A stretch of 64,000 nucleotides of DNA from an uncultured Verrucomicrobia subdivision 3 bacterium. GTDB taxonomy: Bacteria > Verrucomicrobiota > Verrucomicrobiia > Limisphaerales > UBA11358. How positions within the stretch are numbered: the first letter of the stretch is position 1; every line of letters begins with the position of its first letter. Made by a program: the position numbers and the translations under genes. Below are positions 23,002 through 31,575 of this stretch, piece after piece. The notes beneath the pieces were generated by a model. That model had not been told where the DNA came from, did not search any database, and was given only the letters and a program-made list of their open reading frames with translations. Where the stretch lies: contig CAIXUZ010000050.1 in assembly GCA_903922735.1 (NCBI GenBank), positions 20,396 through 84,395 on the forward strand. Reading direction: 5' to 3'.

Positions 23002-24618
23002 CTAATTTTGCGCTGCTGAGGGTTTTGCTCCTTGCCAGCCTTTTTCCCATTGCGCCATCAGCGTCCGGAGCAAACTGGCATTGGCCTGGACTTTGGCGAT
23101 GTTCAAGTTCTCCTGCGGATCAGTTTGATGATCGTATAGTTCGGTCGCGTCCACTTTCGAGTGGTCATTGCGATCAACCCACACCGTCAAACGATACCGG
23201 TCCGTGCGCATCGTGTAGCCCATCAAGTTTTTTTTGCGCGGATACTGGCTGAACGCGGCGGCCTTCCACGGACGTTTTGCGTCATCGAGCAGCGGTTTGA
23301 AGCTCGTGCCCTCCAGATGCCCGGGCAGCGGTAAGCCCGCCAATTCGCACAGCGTGGGATACATGTCCACAAACTCCACGAGCGCGTCGGTGTGTGTGCC
23401 GGCTGTCTTCATGCCCGGCACGGAAAGTATCAGCGGCGCGTTTACATCGTTCTCGACATTGCTGTGTTTGCCCCAAGCCATGTGCTCGCCGAGTTTCCAT
23501 CCGTGGTCCCCCCAGAGGATGATAATGGTGTTGGTGCGCAGATTAAGCCGGTCAAGCTCCGCCAGCACCCGGCCGATTTGCGCGTCGGTGTAGCTGGTGC
23601 CGGCGAAGTAGGCTTGCTTGAGTTTATGCTGAATTTCCGGCGGAATTTGACCGCTGGGCGGAACTCCCTTATAGGCGCGAATTTCCCCATCGCTCGGCAG
23701 CACGGCGTATTCCGGCGCATCCTTGGGCAGGAACTGATTCGGGGCAAGATCAATTTTATTGGGGTCATACAGATCCCAGTATTTTTTCGGAGCCACCCAT
23801 GGCAGATGGGGCTTGCGAAAGCCGACCGCCAGAAAAAACGGCTGGGGCTTCTTGCTGATTTCGCCCAGGGTGGTGACCGCGAGGTCGGCCACTTTGCCAT
23901 CTTCAAAGGTATTGTCCGGCACGTCGGCGCATTCATAGACCGGTCCGCGGACATTGGCTTTGCCGCCTTCAGTATCGCCGCCTTTGTTTTTTTTGCCCTT
24001 TTTCTTGGCTGCTTTATCGCCGGCGCCGCTGGCAGCGGTGTCCTTGCCGCTGGTGTTCGGCAACGAATATGCAGCCGTTGATGCCCCTTTGCTGTTCGCG
24101 CCGTCCTCATCTACGGGTTCAACATTTTTTCCGACCAAATCAGCATCTTCCGAAAGCGCATAAATCGGTGCTTTCGGCGTCTGCCATGGCACTGACCAGG
24201 TTTGCGGGTCATCCAGTCCGCCGTGATAGATTTTCCCCATGCCCTGCACAAAATAACCATTTTGCTTAAAATGTTGCCCCAGCGTCACGACTTCCGGCAG
24301 CGCCTTGCGGAAATGCGTGACCAGATCCCATACCTTGGAAGTGTCCGGCCGCGTGCCCGTCATCACCACCGTGCGCGACGGCGAGCAAACCGCCTGCTGG
24401 CAATAGGCGCGATTGAAAACCATGCCCGACTTGGCCAGCCCGTCAATGTTCGGGCTCTTGATGTAATCTTTGCCATAGCAGCCCAGTTCCGGCCGCAAAT
24501 CGTCCACCGCAATGAAGAGGATATTGGGCCTTTGCGAGGCGGTGGCGGCGGTCGACGACAACGGAGTCGCCGCCAGCGCAAGGGCGACCAGTAGAAGGTG
24601 GTTTGGATTTAATTTCAT
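23002..24618 (-). CDS. Secreted sulfatase, iduronate-2-sulfatase-like
   Basis: Exported type I sulfatase of 538 residues with signal peptide ending near TAATA. The metal site starts with the pair in FIAVDDLRPELGCYG. The formylglycine motif is CSPSR in CQQAVCSPSRTVVMTG near residue 77. HFRKALPEVVTLGQHFK and FLAVGFRKPHLPW are typical of the iduronate-2-sulfatase-like branch, which acts on sulfated glycans. About 50 residues in the middle (SGKDTAASGAGDKAAKKKGK and neighbours) are a Lys/Gly/Ala-rich insertion unlike the family norm. The gene follows another sulfatase after 44 bases, and the operon ends here before the next box-bearing promoter. Confidence 0.9.
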   Translation of the reverse strand: MKLNPNHLLLVALALAATPLSSTAATASQRPNILFIAVDDLRPELGCYGKDYIKSPNIDGLAKSGMVFNRAYCQQAVCSPSRTVVMTGTRPDTSKVWDLVTHFRKALPEVVTLGQHFKQNGYFVQGMGKIYHGGLDDPQTWSVPWQTPKAPIYALSEDADLVGKNVEPVDEDGANSKGASTAAYSLPNTSGKDTAASGAGDKAAKKKGKKNKGGDTEGGKANVRGPVYECADVPDNTFEDGKVADLAVTTLGEISKKPQPFFLAVGFRKPHLPWVAPKKYWDLYDPNKIDLAPNQFLPKDAPEYAVLPSDGEIRAYKGVPPSGQIPPEIQHKLKQAYFAGTSYTDAQIGRVLAELDRLNLRTNTIIILWGDHGWKLGEHMAWGKHSNVENDVNAPLILSVPGMKTAGTHTDALVEFVDMYPTLCELAGLPLPGHLEGTSFKPLLDDAKRPWKAAAFSQYPRKKNLMGYTMRTDRYRLTVWVDRNDHSKVDATELYDHQTDPQENLNIAKVQANASLLRTLMAQWEKGWQGAKPSAAQN

Positions 24619-24662
24619 AATGAGTTTATTTATTCATCCTCAAGCAAGATTGCTGGATTGCC

Positions 24663-26063
24663 TCAATCATTTGGCCCGTTTACGGTTTCACTCTTGTCAG
24701 GGCTGGCGCCATTTTTCTTTTTGGCTTTCTTGGCGGCTCTTTTCACATTGTTGGCGTGCCGGCCGGAACCGTCCCCCGGATCCATGATCCCGCCCGCAGG
24801 ATTAAGCTGGGCAAGAATCGCTTGCAGCCGGGCACGGCCGGCGATGGCGGCCGGATCTTGTGTGTTCGTGGAAACGAGCGGCTCGGCATACGGCGCGTTT
24901 TTCATGTCGAAAAATTCGGCTGACTCATTGAGCTTCCAGTTCATTTCGCGGTCGTACCAATGCTGGCCCAGTTCGACAAAAATCCAATCCCGTGGCCATG
25001 CATCCGATTTGCCAAGAAGTTGCGGCGCGAAAGTTTTACCATCAAGCACCAGACTCGGCGGAACCGTTGCGCCGGCCACTTCGGCAAAGGTCGGCAGGAA
25101 ATCCGCAAAACTGATTAGGTTGGGCGTCACTTTGCCCGCCGGAACCTTGCCCGCCCAGCTCGCCAGGCAAGGCACCAGCGCGCCGCATTCCAGCATTTCA
25201 CCCTTTTTGCCGGAAAGAGCCTTGCCGCCGTTGATGGTGCAGCGCGCCGCATAACCTTGAGCCGTGCCGTTGTCGCCGGCAAAAACAATCAGGGTGTTGT
25301 CGCGGAGTTTCAGCCGGTCCAACTCCGCCAGTAGCTTGCCAATCAGCTTGTCCATATAGGTAACATTATCCTGATATATTTTGAAATGGTCGGTGGTTCC
25401 GGGCGCGGTGTCCGGTGTGGGCAGGATTTCGGCATGGACGTGCGAAATCGCATAGTGGATGTAAAACGGCTGATCCTTGTGGTGCTCGATGAAGCTGAAC
25501 ACAAACTTTTGCATCGTATCGGGGAGATACTCGCCATCTTTCAGCGGCACATCTTTGCCGTTAAGCGTATATGCTTTATTGCCGGCTTGTGTGTTCCAAT
25601 ATTTGCCGCTGCCATTGAAACGCAGGTATTCATCAAATCCAAAATGGCTCGGCTGTAAGGGCAGCTGGCTCCATTTGCCGCACATCGCCGTCACGTATCC
25701 GGCGGGCTTGAGGATTTTCGGAATCATGGTTTCGTTTTCCGGCTTTATCAGCGGACCGCTGTCATTTCCGGTCATGCCCGTGTGATAAGCGTAGCGTCCC
25801 GTTAATAAAAGTGCGCGCGATGGACCGCACAGCGGCGCGGCATAGCAATGTTCGAAGCGGATGCCGCTTTGCGCCAGCCGGTCAAGGTTTGGCGTCTTGA
25901 AGTTGTCCGCACCGTAGCAGCCCACGTTACCGATGCCCAAATCGTCGGCCAGGATGAAAATGATGTTGGGTTTCGAGGGCGGGGCCGCTTTGGCAACCGG
26001 GTTGAGCAGTAAAACCAAAAGTGCAAATGCTAGCAGCAGGCTAAGGGTTCGATTCATTCTCAT
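24663..26063 (-). CDS. Secreted sulfatase
   Basis: Exported type I sulfatase of 466 residues. A signal peptide (LLLAFALLVLLLNPVAKA) precedes the metal motif FILADDLGIGNVGCYG. The formylglycine site is CGPSR in APLCGPSRALLLTGR, followed by the usual GKW (here CGKWSQLP) and by VFAGDNGTA. The C-terminal 40 residues are disordered and basic (VKRAAKKAKKKNG). Substrate unknown; the sequence looks like a general arylsulfatase A-like enzyme. There are 141 bases without a gene between it and the upstream DUF1566 gene, enough for its own promoter, and 44 bases to the next sulfatase gene. Confidence 0.9.
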   Translation of the reverse strand: MRMNRTLSLLLAFALLVLLLNPVAKAAPPSKPNIIFILADDLGIGNVGCYGADNFKTPNLDRLAQSGIRFEHCYAAPLCGPSRALLLTGRYAYHTGMTGNDSGPLIKPENETMIPKILKPAGYVTAMCGKWSQLPLQPSHFGFDEYLRFNGSGKYWNTQAGNKAYTLNGKDVPLKDGEYLPDTMQKFVFSFIEHHKDQPFYIHYAISHVHAEILPTPDTAPGTTDHFKIYQDNVTYMDKLIGKLLAELDRLKLRDNTLIVFAGDNGTAQGYAARCTINGGKALSGKKGEMLECGALVPCLASWAGKVPAGKVTPNLISFADFLPTFAEVAGATVPPSLVLDGKTFAPQLLGKSDAWPRDWIFVELGQHWYDREMNWKLNESAEFFDMKNAPYAEPLVSTNTQDPAAIAGRARLQAILAQLNPAGGIMDPGDGSGRHANNVKRAAKKAKKKNGASPDKSETVNGPND

Positions 26064-26204
26064 ATCTTGGGCTTTGTCTAATCCGAGTTTCTAAAGTCTC
26101 CGTAATTCTCGGGCAACTGTCACTCTATTCCGGTGATAAATGGGTTGTTGCGCAATCGTCCAGTGGTCATCAACTGTGTCAAACGGTGGTCGTTGCTCGC
26201 TTTT

Positions 26205-27527
26205 CTATTTTATCCCGCCCCGCACCAGGCGGACGAAATTATAGATATGAATGGCATCGCCTTGCGGTCCGCGCCCGCGGGGAAACATTTTTGGGTCGCC
26301 TGATTTGGGGTCGCTCCGCTGGGCGCCCGCACCATGGACATCCACGAGATGATATTCACCACTGCCGCGGTCGCTGCTGCCAGCTTCGGGCGGACCACGC
26401 CTTTCGGGCGGGCCGCCGGCCAGACTGCGCGTGGACATCCAGCCGGCGGCGCGGCCAAATGAAATGTAAACCGCCGCTCCGCCGCCGGTTAAACCAGCAT
26501 GCGTCGTCCCGGTCCAATAAAACGGAAAATCAGCCTGTCCGGTTTCATTGGTGATTTGCGTGCAATGGAACATCGGATCGATCGCCGCCGACCCACTCGT
26601 GTCCGGGGAGCGCGAATAGTCCACAATGCTCTGCAATTCCTTGGCGTTGGGCATGCGCCAGTCGTTGTGGCCCAGGAAGTTTTCAGCGTTTTTTTGCTGC
26701 ACCCACGCCAGCGCGTTCTGCCAGTTCATGCCTTTGCCACTATCGGCTTTAGACCAGATTAGATCGGTAGCGCGATCCGCAATGGTCCCGTTCTGGTTGT
26801 TTTGAAAATTATTTTTACCATAGACCGGATTGCCGCGGACGCACAACACAAAAAAAGTCTTTTCCATCCCGCCGCCCGGCATGAACAAGTCATAGCCCTT
26901 GATGCGGCCGTCAGCGAAGTTGACGCCAAAAAGCTTGTCAAAACCGCGCGCACCCTTGCCGACATATTTGGTGCTTGTGGCATATTGCGAATCAATGGTG
27001 CGTTCGCCGGTGCGGGTATCACCATAGGCAAATTTGAAAAAACTCGTATCAATAAATGGCGTCATTCGGGTGGCATCAGAACTTGGGCCGCTGGGATCTG
27101 TCCCGCTGAAAATAATGAGCGAATACAACTCTTTGATGGTTGGCAGTCGCCAATCACTATAACCGCCGAATCTGGCTGCGTTAAGTTTCGCGGGAAGCGC
27201 TTGAGCTTGGGTCAAAGTCAATTTATCAGCGCGATTGAGAATGCCATTACCGTCGGTGTCAGGACTGCGCTGCCAGATCAAGCCCGTGACGTTGTCGCAA
27301 ACTGTTAAGCCATCGGCACCCAACGTATAACTTGTCGGATGAAGGTGAAACTGCGCGTCCTGCCCATAAAAAGCTTCTCCTTTTTTCGGGGGCGCAATTT
27401 CGCTGCGATTGTCGTAATACTTCAGCTGGGCGGTATCTACGATCGGGTAGGGTGGCAATGCAAATAGATGCGTCGAGGAAACAAGCCAGAATATTAAGAA
27501 GAATGGAGATGGAATTTTAATATGCAT
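26205..27527 (-). CDS. Secreted protein with two DUF1566 (Lcl C-terminal) domains
   Basis: Exported protein of 440 residues with signal peptide ending THLFA. It carries two copies of the DUF1566 fold: the first around GLTVCDNVTGLIWQRSPDTD and DWRLPTIKELYSL, the second around DRATDLIWSKADSG and DWRMPNAKELQSIVDY. The fold is distantly related to C-type lectin and FGE-fold domains. It is known as the C-terminal part of the Legionella collagen-like adhesin and of many Gram-negative surface proteins; its biochemical role is unclear. A disordered Gly/Arg/Pro/Ser-rich stretch (RSLAGGPPERRGPPEAGSSD) lies near the C-terminus. Co-directional with, and 14 bases from, the metallophosphoesterase gene. Confidence 0.82.
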   Translation of the reverse strand: MHIKIPSPFFLIFWLVSSTHLFALPPYPIVDTAQLKYYDNRSEIAPPKKGEAFYGQDAQFHLHPTSYTLGADGLTVCDNVTGLIWQRSPDTDGNGILNRADKLTLTQAQALPAKLNAARFGGYSDWRLPTIKELYSLIIFSGTDPSGPSSDATRMTPFIDTSFFKFAYGDTRTGERTIDSQYATSTKYVGKGARGFDKLFGVNFADGRIKGYDLFMPGGGMEKTFFVLCVRGNPVYGKNNFQNNQNGTIADRATDLIWSKADSGKGMNWQNALAWVQQKNAENFLGHNDWRMPNAKELQSIVDYSRSPDTSGSAAIDPMFHCTQITNETGQADFPFYWTGTTHAGLTGGGAAVYISFGRAAGWMSTRSLAGGPPERRGPPEAGSSDRGSGEYHLVDVHGAGAQRSDPKSGDPKMFPRGRGPQGDAIHIYNFVRLVRGGIK

Positions 27528-27541
27528 GACATTTTGAGCCG

Positions 27542-28561
27542 TTATTTCGGAGTAATTTCATACGAGTGTGCAACAATTTCTTTGGTTTGATTTATGCCAG
27601 CCCCGCCCAATTTGACGTATTCCACTTTCGCCTTGTCGCCCGCAACCGTCACGCGCAGATAGCCCGAACTGCCGAGAATGACGCCGCGCTGGTAGCCGTA
27701 ATCCGTCGCACTGCGCGGACTGCCCTTCGGATCTCCGGGTTGGGGAACTTCCTGATAGACGATGCCGTCCAAGTCCTGTTTCGCATAGAGATGATCGTGG
27801 CCGTGAAAAACTGCCGCGACGTGATTCTGCAAGAGCAGTTGATGAATCGGTGCAGCCCAACCGGGACGATGCTGCGCAAACCCGTCCGCCCCGTCGGCGT
27901 TCTTTCCGCCCCATTCGTAGAAAGGTGCGACTTCCACGCCGCCACGTCCTTGGCGATCAGCACCGCCAACAAGGTGGTGGATGAAAACAAACTTAAACTT
28001 CGCACGACTTGTTTCGAGCGTGCGCTTGAGCCAATCGTATTGCTCCCGGCCGAGGGTCCAGACCCAGTTGTCGTCGGTGCGGCGGGCGCGCGGCGTGAAC
28101 CAGAACGGGTCGAGAACGATGCAGAGGGTGCCGTTTGTTTCCCATGAATAGTAGTTGCGTCCGCCCGGCGCAAGTGGTTCGGGGAAATGTTTCACGCGCA
28201 TCATTCGCGACCACTGGGCGAGGCAGTTGGTGGTGCCGTCGTTATATCGGCCGTTCTCGCCGTCGTGATTGCCGATGACGAGATGCACCGGTGCGCCGAG
28301 CAGGTTGAAGTAGCGGCGCTGGTCAAGGTATTGCTGTGCGGCCACGGCGCGGTTCGTTAGCTTCTCGGACATGAACGTGTCGCCAAGATCAACATGGAAC
28401 AACGGTTTGTCCGCCGCCGCCCGTTTCAACGTGCGCTGATAAAAATCGCGGTCGGTGTGGTCGTCGAGATGCGAATCTGCGGTGATGGTGAAGATGAACG
28501 GATTTTCCGCCAGCGCGATGCCGGCGGTGAAAACAAGTCCGAGCGCGGAAAGGATTTTCAT
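27542..28561 (-). CDS. Secreted calcineurin-like metallophosphoesterase
   Basis: Protein of 339 residues with signal peptide ending GIALA. The dimetal site is complete: TADSHLDDHTD, VDLGDTF, VIGNHDGE, FIHHLVGG and FHGHDHLY, in the canonical order D-x-H, GD, GNHD, H, GHDH. It should hydrolyse phosphate esters in the periplasm or outside. Its start ATG at 28561 overlaps the stop of the upstream sulfatase (28558-28560), so the pair is translationally coupled. Phosphoesterase plus sulfatase suggests removal of ester groups from polymers; that link is an inference from neighbourhood only. Confidence 0.9.
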   Translation of the reverse strand: MKILSALGLVFTAGIALAENPFIFTITADSHLDDHTDRDFYQRTLKRAAADKPLFHVDLGDTFMSEKLTNRAVAAQQYLDQRRYFNLLGAPVHLVIGNHDGENGRYNDGTTNCLAQWSRMMRVKHFPEPLAPGGRNYYSWETNGTLCIVLDPFWFTPRARRTDDNWVWTLGREQYDWLKRTLETSRAKFKFVFIHHLVGGADRQGRGGVEVAPFYEWGGKNADGADGFAQHRPGWAAPIHQLLLQNHVAAVFHGHDHLYAKQDLDGIVYQEVPQPGDPKGSPRSATDYGYQRGVILGSSGYLRVTVAGDKAKVEYVKLGGAGINQTKEIVAHSYEITPK

Positions 28562-29922
28562 GGGCTGGCCTTTCGCTTGCCGCCACCGCCTCGCTTCATT
28601 TCCACGGGCTTTGCAGGGTCGTAACTTGGGTTGGGTTTCGGTAATTGTGCGTTCATTGCGGCGAGATATTGCGCCAGCCGCTGGCTCAACTCTTTCGCCT
28701 TGTCCGGCATTTGTGCCGAGAGGTCGTGCCGCTCACCCGGGTCTTTGGTGACGTCGAAAAGTTTCAACTCGCCCGTCTCATAAGCGTGAATCAATTTCAA
28801 ATCGCCCAGATAAATCGCCGACGCCGGGCCTTGGGCATCCTTGTCGTAATGCGGGAAGTGGACGACAAACGCCTCGCGCGGGCGCTTCACGGCGCCGACA
28901 CCGCCATTTTTCAGCACGCCGGCAAAACTTCCGCCCTCAATGCTTGCCGGCAAAAGTTCGCGAACTCCGGCCAAATCGGCAAAGGTTGGAAACAAATCCG
29001 TCGCACTAACACGCACGTGCGAACACTGATTAGGTTTCACGCCCGGCCCGGCGACAACGAACGGCACGCGCAGGCCGCCTTCCCACACGGTGCCCTTGCC
29101 GCCGGTGAGCGGGGGATTGCGTCCCGGGGTGCCGTGGTCGGTCGTATAAACAATATAAGTGTTGGCCTTCAATCCCAGTCGTTCGACGGCATCAAGCAAC
29201 TGACCTAGCGTATGGTCGACAATCAAGGTTTCGTCGTCCGTCGGTTCAGGGCGGCGTTGCGGCCCGTTTTTCTCTGCTTGATTCGGATAATGCGAGAGCT
29301 GGAGATAAAACGGTTTACCCGCTTTTACCTGTCGCTCCATGAAATCAATTCCTTTGGCCGTCATCGCGAGCGCCTGTTTCGGGTTTGGTGCCGCAACATT
29401 GTCCGGCCCGCCGTTCCCGGTCGCACCGTCACTCTCTTCAAAGCCATGCTGGCTGGGACTTACCCGACCGACGTGCCATTTGCCAAAGTGCGCCGTCGCA
29501 TAGCCCGCCCGCTGGAGGAATTCCCCAACCGTTGTTTCTGGCAAAGGCAATTCCGTCAGCGCGCTTGGGGTGATGACTCGGCCATTGGCTTCGCCGGAAC
29601 TGTCGCGTTTGCCTTCGTTCACAAAAGTCATGTGCAATTGCGCCGGACTTTTGCCGGTGAACAAGGCCGCCCGCGACGGCGTGCAACGCGGTGAGGCGGC
29701 ATAGCCATTCGAGAAACGCATCCCCGCCGCCGCGAGCCGCTCCAGATTTGGCGTGCGGATGCCGGTGCCTTTGGAGGCGGGATTGCGGTCGTCCATTTGC
29801 ACGGAGGAACTGGTCCAGCCTGCGCCCTCGCCGAGCACGACGATGAAGTTGGGTTGTTTCTCCGTAGCGAAAAGTTGCGTTGAAAACCATACCGCGCTGA
29901 AAATGCTGAAAAGTCTTCTCAT
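28558..29922 (-). CDS. Secreted sulfatase with altered N-terminal metal motif
   Basis: Exported sulfatase-family protein of 454 residues. The formylglycine motif is CTPSR in ASPRCTPSRAALFTGKSPAQ, the GKW motif is in HFGKWHVGRV, and YTTDHGTPG matches the second metal site. The usual DD pair after the first strand is missing: where relatives read ADDLG this protein reads FIVVLGEGAGWTSSS, so one or both first-site aspartates are replaced by Glu/Gly. It may be a variant with a changed metal site or a distinct subfamily. The C-terminus is basic and Gly-rich (MKRGGGGKRKASP). It sits between ASST-like genes upstream and the metallophosphoesterase. Confidence 0.85.
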   Translation of the reverse strand: MRRLFSIFSAVWFSTQLFATEKQPNFIVVLGEGAGWTSSSVQMDDRNPASKGTGIRTPNLERLAAAGMRFSNGYAASPRCTPSRAALFTGKSPAQLHMTFVNEGKRDSSGEANGRVITPSALTELPLPETTVGEFLQRAGYATAHFGKWHVGRVSPSQHGFEESDGATGNGGPDNVAAPNPKQALAMTAKGIDFMERQVKAGKPFYLQLSHYPNQAEKNGPQRRPEPTDDETLIVDHTLGQLLDAVERLGLKANTYIVYTTDHGTPGRNPPLTGGKGTVWEGGLRVPFVVAGPGVKPNQCSHVRVSATDLFPTFADLAGVRELLPASIEGGSFAGVLKNGGVGAVKRPREAFVVHFPHYDKDAQGPASAIYLGDLKLIHAYETGELKLFDVTKDPGERHDLSAQMPDKAKELSQRLAQYLAAMNAQLPKPNPSYDPAKPVEMKRGGGGKRKASP

Positions 29923-29975
29923 GGGATTTCCCTATTATGCGGAAAATCTTGATGTGTTGGCGAGTTCATACAGTT

Positions 29976-31565
29976 TCAGATGGTATCGCGTTTTTGATTA
30001 TTTTTGTCTTGGTCGCGTCTACCGCTCCGGCCGCCTTGGCCATTGCCTTTCCCTTGAGGTCGATCGCCGGGCGGGCGTTTGCGATAAGAATCAATCCCTT
30101 TCTCAGCCCGCTCGGTGATGGTGCCATTAGGGGTAAGCTCGCGGCCCTTGAAGGCCGGATGGTCGGTGGCGTAACGGAAGGCTCGGAACACAGAATTAAC
30201 CATCGGCAATGCATCGCCGAGGACTTTCACCGCGCCGTCGCGCGTGACGGGGTTGATGTATTCCCAAACCAGTTTGCCGTCGGAAGTCACCTCGAAGAAA
30301 TGCCCCTCGGTGTCGGAGCAGATGAAAGTGTTGCCGTTCGGGAGGCGCTGGCCGCTGGAACCTATGTGACTGAAGAATCCGTGGCTGTTGACAGAGCGAT
30401 AGCTCCAGACGATTTGCTTCGAGATTTGGCGCGGTTCGTTGTGAGTGTCGTGGTCGTAAGTCTCGCGCCGGTAGCCGGCCGCAGGCGGGTTGACATACTT
30501 GCCGGTGTCGCGTCCGGTGGCCTCGAGGAACGGATTGATTTCCAGAATCGAGGAGCCGGGTGTGCGCTGGTAGAGATATTGGCCGTTGTTGAAGACCATG
30601 AGGTGGCCCGCGCCGGGCAGGCCCGGCGGAATCCATGAGGCATCGTGCGAGCCGCCCATCTGTTTGTGGCCGGAAGTGGCGGAGTCCCAGTTCTCCAAAA
30701 CGCGAGGCGGGTCGCCCTGCGCGTAGCGGGCCGGATCGCCGAAACGATAGAGAAAATCTCCCGCCGGGCTGGCAGCTTTGGCAATACTAGACTTAGCGTC
30801 ATCGGCAATAAACGTCCCGTCGTGGTCAATGACGTATAGTTCGCCCTGCACGGAATTAATGACGAGGTGGCCTGACGTCGCGTTGTAATCGAGTGAATTA
30901 CAGTGCAGCCAGTCGCGTTTCAGCGGCTTGCCGGGCATGTTGATGTTGATTCGCCCCGGATAGTCGGCGATGGTTTTGCCGGTCCCGACGTAGTTGGGCT
31001 TGGTCGCATCAGTGTCCTGCACCACGTGGTCGAAGAAACACCATTCCCAGATCACGTTGCCCTGCATATCCACTTCGACAATGGCGTCCATCTGTCCTTC
31101 ATCGCGATTCGAAAGTTTCTTCGGATCTGCTCCGGCGGCGATTGCCTGTTCGGTAGAGATGGATTTGTTGGCGATGTAGAGCGTGGTTGGTGCATTGAGC
31201 TTTTTGTTGAAGATGCGCACCCAATCGTGATGCGGTGCGTAACCGGCGCGCTTCTCGGTGTATTCCCAAACTGTCTTGCCGTCCCAGTCCACCTCCTTGA
31301 AACCTTGGAACCCGCTGGGGTCGTCTTTGCCGGCGTCCAGGATGTTGCCGTTGTCGAGCAGGTGCGGATTCGTGCCGACGGGCCAGGTGTGAACCACGCG
31401 TCCTTGCAGGTCGAGCAGGAAGGTCCGGTTGCCGACGCCGAACAGCGTGTAGCTATCGAAGGCGTTCGTCGGGTTGCAATAAAGCAACTCCGTGGGGCCT
31501 TGCAATCGCTCGTAGGCGAAGGCTGAAGTGGTGACCAGTGCGAAAAGGATGAGGATGTGTTTCAT
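29976..31565 (-). CDS. Secreted arylsulfotransferase (ASST)-like propeller protein
   Basis: Exported protein of 529 residues if started at the ATG at 31565, which opens a signal peptide (MKHILILFALVTTSAFA); upstream in-frame starts would overlap the previous gene and spoil it. ASST-family blades are seen in VVHTWPVGTNPHLLDNGNIL, VIWEWCFFDHVVQDTD, LHCNSLDYN, ELYVIDHDGT, GAGHLMVFNNG and LPNGNTFICSDTEGHFFEV. PAPS-independent ASST enzymes move sulfate between phenols in the periplasm; whether this branch is active is unknown. The C-terminal 45 residues are Arg/Gly/Gln-rich and disordered (PPGDRPQGKGNGQGGRSGRR). The preceding gene ends 10 bases upstream and is a paralogue. Confidence 0.85.
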   Translation of the reverse strand: MKHILILFALVTTSAFAYERLQGPTELLYCNPTNAFDSYTLFGVGNRTFLLDLQGRVVHTWPVGTNPHLLDNGNILDAGKDDPSGFQGFKEVDWDGKTVWEYTEKRAGYAPHHDWVRIFNKKLNAPTTLYIANKSISTEQAIAAGADPKKLSNRDEGQMDAIVEVDMQGNVIWEWCFFDHVVQDTDATKPNYVGTGKTIADYPGRININMPGKPLKRDWLHCNSLDYNATSGHLVINSVQGELYVIDHDGTFIADDAKSSIAKAASPAGDFLYRFGDPARYAQGDPPRVLENWDSATSGHKQMGGSHDASWIPPGLPGAGHLMVFNNGQYLYQRTPGSSILEINPFLEATGRDTGKYVNPPAAGYRRETYDHDTHNEPRQISKQIVWSYRSVNSHGFFSHIGSSGQRLPNGNTFICSDTEGHFFEVTSDGKLVWEYINPVTRDGAVKVLGDALPMVNSVFRAFRYATDHPAFKGRELTPNGTITERAEKGIDSYRKRPPGDRPQGKGNGQGGRSGRRDQDKNNQKRDTI

Positions 31566-31575
31566 GGCTGGTGTT

